Source of the DNA: Thermoplasmatota archaeon
GTDB taxonomy: Archaea; Thermoplasmatota; E2; DHVEG-1
Direction: 5' to 3'
DNA: 35,454 bases
Assembly (NCBI GenBank): GCA_030619765.1
Contig: JAUXAU010000032.1
Coordinates: 1-35,454, forward strand
Position numbers and translations under genes: made by a program. Below are positions 28,696-35,454 of the stretch, piece by piece (the first letter of the stretch is position 1; each line of letters opens with the position of its first letter). The notes below the pieces were generated by a model that made no database searches, was not told the DNA's origin, and saw only the letters and a program-made list of their open reading frames with translations.

Positions 28696-29274
28696 ATGAC
28701 AATTCCGTTCCCACAAAAAAGATATAAAATAATATATGCGGACCCTCCTTGGAGATTTAAAACTTGGAGTGCAAAGGGTAAAGGTAGAAGTGCTGAACGA
28801 CATTATAACACTATGTCTTTAGAGGACATCAAGAAACTGCGTGTTGCGGATTTAGCAGATGATGACTGTGCATTGTTTCTATGGGCAACACAGCCAATGT
28901 TAAAACATGCATTAGAAGTTTTAGACTCATGGGGTTTTTCTTATCAAACTGTTGCGTTCGATTGGATCAAAACAAATAAAAAATCCCCAGGTATTTTTAT
29001 GGGGATGGGTTACTGGACAAGATCAAATGCTGAATTTTGTCTTCTTGGGATAAAAGGATGGCCAAAAATCATAGACGAAGATGTGTCAGGATTAGTAATT
29101 AGTAAAAGAAGAGAGCATAGTCGAAAACCAGACGAAGTGAGAGAAAGAATTGTTCAATTGCTGGGGAATTTACCACGGATAGAGCTTTTTGCTAGGCAAC
29201 GTTTTCAAGGATGGGATGCATGGGGAGATGAAGCGGATTTAAATACTACACAAGAGATATTGCCAAAGAGATAA
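28696..29274 (+). CDS. MT-A70 family N6-adenine methyltransferase
   Basis: IIYADPPWRFKTW (DPPW), ALFLWATQPMLKHALEVLDSWGFSYQTVAFDWIKTNK, SRKPDEVRERIVQLLG...ELFARQRFQGWDAWG. Confidence 0.9.
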   Translation: MTIPFPQKRYKIIYADPPWRFKTWSAKGKGRSAERHYNTMSLEDIKKLRVADLADDDCALFLWATQPMLKHALEVLDSWGFSYQTVAFDWIKTNKKSPGIFMGMGYWTRSNAEFCLLGIKGWPKIIDEDVSGLVISKRREHSRKPDEVRERIVQLLGNLPRIELFARQRFQGWDAWGDEADLNTTQEILPKR

Positions 29275-30937
29275 TTCGTTATATTCTCTACTAGTTCCGG
29301 AGAAATCTCCGGAAAAAAAAGAAAGAAGAGTATCTGTTGAGAAAATATAGAAAAAAAGGAATATTTGCTAATTCCAAAAGCGTTTCTAAAGAAACACTTT
29401 CTTTGCGCTCTCCTGTCATTTCCAAAAGTTTGTCCCGGGCCATACTTTCTTTTTCCCCTATTTGAAAAAGGGACGCGTCCCCTTTTGGCAAAATATCGAC
29501 ATATCCTAAACTCTATATCTATTTTATATACTGTGTAACGCTTTTAAAACCGTTACAGTATATTTAAAGGTTAAGGAGAAACTTGAATAAAGGTACTACA
29601 TCTTATCTGTGGCACGGATAGGTCTCTTTGGGAATTATTTTTCTGTCACAGAAAAAAAAGGAATAGATGTTAACTCTAAAACTATCTCACGTCGAAACTC
29701 CCCTCCCTTTTATAAATTCATTAGTCGAAAAACAATAATATATGATACAACTTTCGACGTGTTTGTTTATAAAACCATCTCTCTTTTCGACGTTAGTATG
29801 TGTTATTCAGCATTCCCCCATTAATTTGATATCAACCCATCGGAGAACGGGTCTCTTGTGATCACCATATCTAAATCGCCGAGAGAAAAAAAGGAATAGA
29901 TGCTAATTCTAAAAGTATTTCGGACGAAATACTTTCTTTGCGCTCTCCTGTTAATTCAGAAAGTGACACTTGGGTGTCACTTTCTTCGCAGAGAAAATAT
30001 TAGTATTATGTAGCTTAGAAAGCTCTTGGTATAATTTTTTATTAATTTGTATTTCTTACACATTTTTACGCATTTATTCGTATTCTTCTTGTGTTGAATA
30101 TGGGTGTTAAAGCCTTGTCAAAAAGAAATAGTTGCTAAAATGAAAAGTTATGCCCATGGGCGTAAGTTATCGACGCGTCGATAATTTTGACATGCATGAA
30201 AATTTGCTGACGCGTCAGCAAGTTTATCTTTTACCTCTTTTTTGAGTTTTGCAATACGCAAATGTCTATAAAAGAGAGTATAAGGAATGGGCGATAATAT
30301 TCCCATAGGGAGTAATATATAAATAAAGGAATTTTTTAGTAACTAAAAAATATCGTTTTTAATATTTAATGAGGATGATGTAATTGTTAGACATCTACTG
30401 TTATGAAAACAGGTAAAGTTTAAATATGGGTTGTTTGCCGATTTCTTAAGGAGGGCATATCTTATCTTGTGGCTGCCACAGGATAAGGAGAAAATATATG
30501 TATATCGGTAAATCAAAAGGAACTGGTTCTGTTTTGGCTACGACATCATTGCCGTATACAAAGAAAATCTGTACTGACGTCGGTACAGGGGTCTAAATAT
30601 GAATGATGGTGTAGATGAAAATAGTGCTAGCACTATTTCTGCTTTGAAAATGTTAGTCACTAACATTCCCTGTGTAGATGAAAAGAATTATGAATTTCTT
30701 TAGTATTAAAGTTTTTCATAATTTCGGTAGAGAAAATATAGAAAATGGAGAGAAATCTCTCCAATTTAAAAATGTAACCGGTTACATTCCAGACGGAGAA
30801 GAAAACTCACAATTATCAATAAATGTGAGAATATCCTCTTTTATATTCTCATGGAGAAACCGTGCTTTGTCAAACTGTGTTTGTGGTTCAAGAAGCGAGA
30901 AATATATAGATATTAGAGTATCATTCACATACAATTG

Positions 30938-30997
30938 AAAATCTAAAGAACTTTAAAAATTCAATTTTTTAAGGATCTAGATCTATATATTAAGAAC
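30938..30997. repeat. Direct repeat IV copy 1: aaaatctaaagaactttaaaaatt...ttaaggatctagatctatatattaagaac
   Basis: Near-identical to 31831-31889. Confidence 0.85.
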
Positions 30998-31203
30998 GTC
31001 GCCATTAGTTAAAACATATTTTCGGGGGTAACAAAAAAGACAATTAGTGTTATTTTAAGCAAATTGTGTAAAAACAGTAAAATTACTGAAATTACACAAA
31101 TGAGTGATTTTGAGTAAAAATCCGAAATTTCTGAAAATTACTAAAATGACTAATTTTGAGCCAAAACCATAAAAAACCATATTTTCTCTCAATTACACTA
31201 ATC

Positions 31204-31520
31204 TATGTTATGTTCTATATTATAATATAGATAACCTGGATTATAATCCAGCATTAAACCAGGACCATAATCTAGGTTGTATCCAATATTATAATCTAGG
31301 TAACATGGATTATAACCGTTGTTATAACCTTCGTAACATAGGTTATACCATATGTTTGAACATCGTCTTGAACCTATGTTGTAATCAATGTTATAACCTT
31401 TGTAATATATGTTATAAGGATGGTTATACCTTTCATAAGGATGGTTATACATTACATTTGAATGTTACGTATGACTTACCTCGTAAAGATGGTTATACCT
31501 TTCATAAGGATGGTTACACC
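31204..31520. repeat. TTATAA-centred degenerate tandem repeat block (GGTTATAACC / GGATTATAATCC variants)
   Basis: CTATATTATAATATAG 31215-31230; CTGGATTATAATCCAG 31236-31251; aaggatggttatacctttcataaggatggtta duplicated at 31416-31450 and 31485-31520. Confidence 0.7.
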
Positions 31521-31830
31521 ATAGTTAAAACATAGTTTCTCTCTTTTTCTACAGTGAATAATAAAAAAAAGGAATAGGTGTTTTATTTTCATTTACGATA
31601 ATTAAATGTTTTTGTAATTTTACAAATACCTTTAATCTGTCAGAGAAAATATAGGAGCAGGCAAAGGAACAGCAGAAAAAAAAACCAGTTTTTGTTTCCC
31701 CAATGTTGGGGAAACAGAAAAGCAGGTAGAAAATATATACTATCAGTGAGAAATATATAGATACACCAATTGCGTTAATTGACGCAAATGACGATAGGCT
31801 TGATAGATGAGACAGTTTGATTAACTACCA

Positions 31831-31889
31831 AAAATCTAAAGAACTTTAAAAATTTGGTTTTTAAGGATCTAGATCTATATATTAAGAAC
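31831..31889. repeat. Direct repeat IV copy 2
   Basis: Near-identical to 30938-30997. Confidence 0.85.
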
Positions 31890-32441
31890 CGGTTCCATTT
31901 TACACCATAGTTAAAACATATATTTTCTCTCTTTCTCTATTCATATATATATTTTCTTTTGGTCCTGAACCATCTCTCTTCTTTTTTTGGCTTCCTAAGC
32001 CATTTTTCCTATATTTTCCCTCTTTTTCTCTACTAAAAAAGGGATAGTTGCTAAATGAAAAGTTATGAATGCATCCATAATTTTGACATACATAGAAACT
32101 TATCGACGCATCGATAATTTTGTCATACATGAAAAGTTATGCCCATGGGCATAAGTTACCGACGCGTCGGTAATTTTTACATACATAGAAACTTACTCCT
32201 GCAGGAGTGAGTTTATCTTTTGAACTTTCTGTGAGTATTCTTATGTTGGTACAGGATGTGATTATTAGGCCACTACTGTTACGAAAACAGGTAAAGTTTA
32301 AGTACGGGTAAAATGTCGATTTCATAAGGAGGGCATAAGATAATGAACAGCTGCTGTTCATTATGGAGAAAATATAATATATTAGGTTGTATTCAGGAAG
32401 ACAACGGATAAGAGTTCAGAGTCGCTAAAGAGGATTTGATA

Positions 32442-33200
32442 ATGGAACCATTTAAAATGGCGTACGATGGAGCTATTACTATATTTTCTCCTGATGGGAG
32501 ATTGTTTCAGGTGGAATATGCTCGGGAGTCGGTAAAAAGAGGAACCACTACAGTTGGAGTGAAATTTAAAGATGGTGTGGTATTAATTGTGGATAAACGA
32601 ATTATTTCTCGTTTGATAGAACCTATTTCTATTGAGAAGATCTTTCGGATAGATGAATGCATTGGTTGTGCTACGTCTGGTCTTGTTGCTGATGCACGGG
32701 TCATAGTGGACAGAGCTCGTATGGATGCGCAGATAAATGAGGTAACCTATGATGAAAAGATACCGGTTATAACTCTCGTGAAGCGTATCTGTGCTTTCAA
32801 GCATGCGTACACCCAGTATGGTTGGGTGAGGCCTTTTGGCACTAGCCTCCTTATTGCAGGTGTTGACGAGACAGGATCGCATTTGTTTGCTACCGATCCA
32901 TCTGGTGCTTTTATAGAATACAAGGTAGACAGCGAGGGAGAAGGCCGTAGTGGTGCTATGGTGTATTTCGAAGAAAACTATAAAGAGGATATGATGTTAG
33001 CAGAGGCTATCGATATGGGTATAAAGGCTATTCATAAGGGTAATGAAGGGAGATTGAATCCTGACGCGGTTGAGATAGCAGTTATCGATGCAAGGGAGAA
33101 ATTCCGGGTATTGCCACGTGATGAATCAAAAAACTATGTAAAAAAAGCAATGGAGGAAAAAATTTATGGCAGAAGAAAGAACAGAAGAAAGAACGGATGA
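32442..33200 (+). CDS. psmA: Proteasome subunit alpha (ORF track starts at 32436)
   Basis: [43 protein letters not shown]. Confidence 0.9.
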   Translation: MEPFKMAYDGAITIFSPDGRLFQVEYARESVKRGTTTVGVKFKDGVVLIVDKRIISRLIEPISIEKIFRIDECIGCATSGLVADARVIVDRARMDAQINEVTYDEKIPVITLVKRICAFKHAYTQYGWVRPFGTSLLIAGVDETGSHLFATDPSGAFIEYKVDSEGEGRSGAMVYFEENYKEDMMLAEAIDMGIKAIHKGNEGRLNPDAVEIAVIDAREKFRVLPRDESKNYVKKAMEEKIYGRRKNRRKNG

Positions 33201-33480
33201 AAACGTAGTATATGTTGGAAGTAAACCGCCAATGAGTTATGTGCTTGCAGTGATAACACGATTTAGCACTGATGACTCGGATGAGGTTGTAATAAAAGCT
33301 AGAGGCAGAGCCATAAGTAGAGCAGTGGATACAGCAGAAATTGTAAGGAACAGGTTTGTTACAGAAGCAAAAGTAAAAGAGATAAAAATTGGTACTGAGA
33401 GCGTTACCAATGAAGAAGGTAGAACATCTAATGTATCTACAATGGAAATATACTTAATTAAAAAAAAGGTAAATAGATAG
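33166..33480 (+). CDS. Alba family nucleic-acid-binding protein
   Basis: [19 protein letters not shown]...[24 protein letters not shown]. Confidence 0.9.
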   Translation: MAEERTEERTDENVVYVGSKPPMSYVLAVITRFSTDDSDEVVIKARGRAISRAVDTAEIVRNRFVTEAKVKEIKIGTESVTNEEGRTSNVSTMEIYLIKKKVNR

Positions 33481-33648
33481 CAACGATAGGTCTACAAGGT
33501 AATTTCTATATCGAGTTTTCTCATCAGTTCTTTGTACCTGTTTCGAAGGGTTACCTCGGTAACACCGTATTGTGCTAAAATGTCAAAACGTAATTTTTTC
33601 AGGAAAGTGTTATAAACTTAAAAGTAAACACTACCTATTAGTGATAAG

Positions 33649-34242
33649 ATGAAAACAAAAATGTGGGCATTAATCTTGATAGGTGTTCTGCTGATGTCAT
33701 GTATACTCACAGGAACAGTAATAGCTAAGCAATCTAACGGGAGAGGACCTGTAGCCAAAGGGCGTAATGGGCAAGCGGGAAACTCTCATATTGCACATCT
33801 ATTTCTCGTTGAGAAAGATCCAGATACATGGGAGGTTGTCAGAAACGGTTCCTGGGGTAGGATGAAATATATTCTTGAAGGACCTGAATTTGACTTTATA
33901 TTCAACGGACGTAGACTAGAACCAAGTGAGAATTACACGTTGATTTATTACCCTGATCCCTGGCCAGGAAATAACTTGATTTGTTTAGGAAATGCCACCA
34001 CAAATGAAAACGGCAATATCCATATCAAGGGTTCTGTAAATACTAGTGATCTTCCACGTGAATTCGATGAAAACTTTCTATATGGTGCTAAGATTTGGCT
34101 TGTTTTATCTAGTGACGTGGATAACGACAGTGACATACCACATATGGCGGGATGGAACCCAACAGAATATCTCTTTGAATACGACCTGCTTAATTATATC
34201 TATAATGCAATAAGAAACCGCTCTTGGCACAGATTCCGATAA
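33649..34242 (+). CDS. Secreted hypothetical protein
   Basis: N-terminal signal peptide MKTKMWALILIGVLLMSCILTGTVIA; no recognised domain. Confidence 0.65.
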   Translation: MKTKMWALILIGVLLMSCILTGTVIAKQSNGRGPVAKGRNGQAGNSHIAHLFLVEKDPDTWEVVRNGSWGRMKYILEGPEFDFIFNGRRLEPSENYTLIYYPDPWPGNNLICLGNATTNENGNIHIKGSVNTSDLPREFDENFLYGAKIWLVLSSDVDNDSDIPHMAGWNPTEYLFEYDLLNYIYNAIRNRSWHRFR

Positions 34243-34265
34243 AGTTTTTCTGGAACCTAAAACCA

Positions 34266-34505
34266 CTAGTCAAAGCCTATCAATTCTCTTTTCTTTTTCT
34301 TTAAATGCTCTTGCCCACAATCAGAGCAAAGGACACCGGTACCAGGTAATATAAAATAAGCCATGCCAATTTTGATTCTTTCCTTACAGGCAGTACATCT
34401 TCTTGGTATTTTGGCTGTGTACCAATATCTTTTATTTATTATAGAATACTCTTCAAGGTTATCCACTCTTGACTGAGTTTTTTTATTCATCGTACCAGTG
34501 TGCAT
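34266..34505 (-). CDS. Small zinc-finger protein
   Basis: RRCTACKERIKIGMAYFILPGTGVLCSDCGQEHL. Confidence 0.65.
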   Translation of the reverse strand: MHTGTMNKKTQSRVDNLEEYSIINKRYWYTAKIPRRCTACKERIKIGMAYFILPGTGVLCSDCGQEHLKKKKRELIGFD

Positions 34506-34513
34506 AGGACCAT

Positions 34514-35047
34514 CTAATGAAGAAGCCCCAACGAATTAAGTTCTTTTGACAATTTCTCCACGGCTTTCGATACATCCTCAACGTTCCTTCCTCCAGTACA
34601 CACGATTTTTCCGGTGCTAAAAATCAATATAACTACATGCGGTTCTTTCATGCGATAAACCATCCCAGGGAACTGCTCGGGTTCATACTCTATATTTTCC
34701 ATACCAAGTGCCATAGCTGTCTCGGTGAGATCAAGTTCTCCTTCTAAGTCACCCACAGCTACGATATTTTGAACGACTATCTTGATATTCTTATAGACAT
34801 CCACGCCTAAATTTCTCAATATATCTGCTATAGTATCAACGGTTTTATGAATATCTTCAATGTTTTTCGCTCCAGTACAATTCCCTTTGCCACTTCTAAA
34901 AAGAAGCATAGCAGTCTTCGGGTCGCTTGACTTATAAACCAATCCTGGAAATTGTTCAGGTTCGTATTCAGCTCCTTTCACTGAGTGCATTATCATGTTC
35001 AGATCCAAGTTATCTGCAAAAGATGTAGATGCTACAATATTCTCCAC
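34514..35047 (-). CDS. tbp: TATA-box-binding protein
   Basis: Two direct repeats: VASTSFADNLDLN...YEPEQFPGLVYKSSDPKTAMLLFRSGKGNCTGAKN and VQNIVAVGDLEGELDL...YEPEQFPGMVYRMKEPHVVILIFSTGKIVCTGGRN. Confidence 0.95.
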   Translation of the reverse strand: MENIVASTSFADNLDLNMIMHSVKGAEYEPEQFPGLVYKSSDPKTAMLLFRSGKGNCTGAKNIEDIHKTVDTIADILRNLGVDVYKNIKIVVQNIVAVGDLEGELDLTETAMALGMENIEYEPEQFPGMVYRMKEPHVVILIFSTGKIVCTGGRNVEDVSKAVEKLSKELNSLGLLH

Positions 35048-35229
35048 TTTTATTTTTACTATACGCCATCACTATGTTTAACAAGAATACAACCACTATA
35101 TATGCCATTTCGCTCGGATTTTAGTGGTCTTCCATATTTCCCTTTATTTTTAGAACAAAACTACTTTTTTTATTTTTATAAACCTTTATATATATCATTT
35201 TTATATAGCAACGAAAAAGAGTTGATAAG

Positions 35230-35454
35230 ATGAACAAAGATAGACTGTTGAAGAAAGGATTAATTGTAGTAATTATTTTATTGTTTGTTGGAGCGAGTGT
35301 TATACCAAATATAAGCGGAAATGTAGACACTGGAACGGTAGAGGTAAAAGCCCTTGAGGTTACGGATATAACTAGTACTTCCGCTAAACTCAATGCTATA
35401 GCTCTTGGGACTATTCCTGTAAAGGCCTGGTTTTATTATGGACTGACTGATAAT
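35230..35454 (+). CDS. Secreted/surface protein, truncated by window end
   Basis: ATG 35230; MNKDRLLKKGLIVVIILLFVGASVIPNISG signal sequence; open to the last base. Confidence 0.6.
   Translation, partial: MNKDRLLKKGLIVVIILLFVGASVIPNISGNVDTGTVEVKALEVTDITSTSAKLNAIALGTIPVKAWFYYGLTDN

Larger units (their letters stand above)
28480..32400. repeat. Palindrome-rich frame-repeat region flanking the MT-A70 gene (largely non-coding outside 28696-29274)
   Basis: More than 20 distinct 16-27 bp palindromes; six header copies; paralogous frames with different palindrome cores (see findings). Confidence 0.75.

Noticed and set aside
28696-29274. Restriction-modification system
   Set aside because: No candidate endonuclease next to the MT-A70 gene; 27908-28384 looks like a wHTH regulator.
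30678-32361. ORFs 30678-30938, 31198-31452, 31305-31535, 31900-32130, 32137-32361
   Set aside because: They run through palindromes and direct repeats, sit on both strands, and have repeat-driven composition; treated as spurious.
1-35454. tRNA or rRNA gene as integration target
   Set aside because: No convincing tRNA (T-loop GGTTCRANYCC plus acceptor pairing) or rRNA segment was recognised by eye; a tRNAscan run would be decisive.

Overview
Archaeal DNA (archaeal TBP, proteasome alpha subunit, Alba, histone fold, GGTG-type ribosome-binding sites, TATA boxes). It appears to be a stack of integrated mobile elements followed by a host-like segment. (1) About 0.2-16.8 kb is a virus/plasmid-like replicon, almost entirely on the minus strand. 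It encodes an AEP/PriS-like primase, a 922-aa PriL-CTD-like plus D5/SF3-like AAA+ protein, an XPD/DinG-like helicase, a stand-alone MCM N-terminal domain without AAA+ domain, a histone-fold protein, several small zinc ribbons, and an iteron-like origin candidate at 8.66-8.99 kb. (2) Four tyrosine recombinases lie at 15.2, 17.0, 20.4 and 26.6 kb. Two truncated host-like genes, a beta-helix gene ending near 21.6 kb and an SDR/FabG gene broken near 25.985 kb, look like integration scars. (3) A three-repeat CRISPR with a 30-bp repeat and spacers of 38 and 42 nt lies at 20.07-20.24 kb, with no cas genes in the window. (4) About 28.5-32.4 kb surrounds an MT-A70 methyltransferase gene. Apart from that gene it is largely non-coding and packed with more than 20 different 16-27 bp palindromes. 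Many sit in recurring conserved sequence frames (headers, linkers, footers) whose palindrome cores have been exchanged. I regard this as the best candidate for an undescribed system. (5) 32.4-35.45 kb carries psmA, alba, tbp and secreted-protein genes. All family assignments come from motif recognition by eye; no searches were run.
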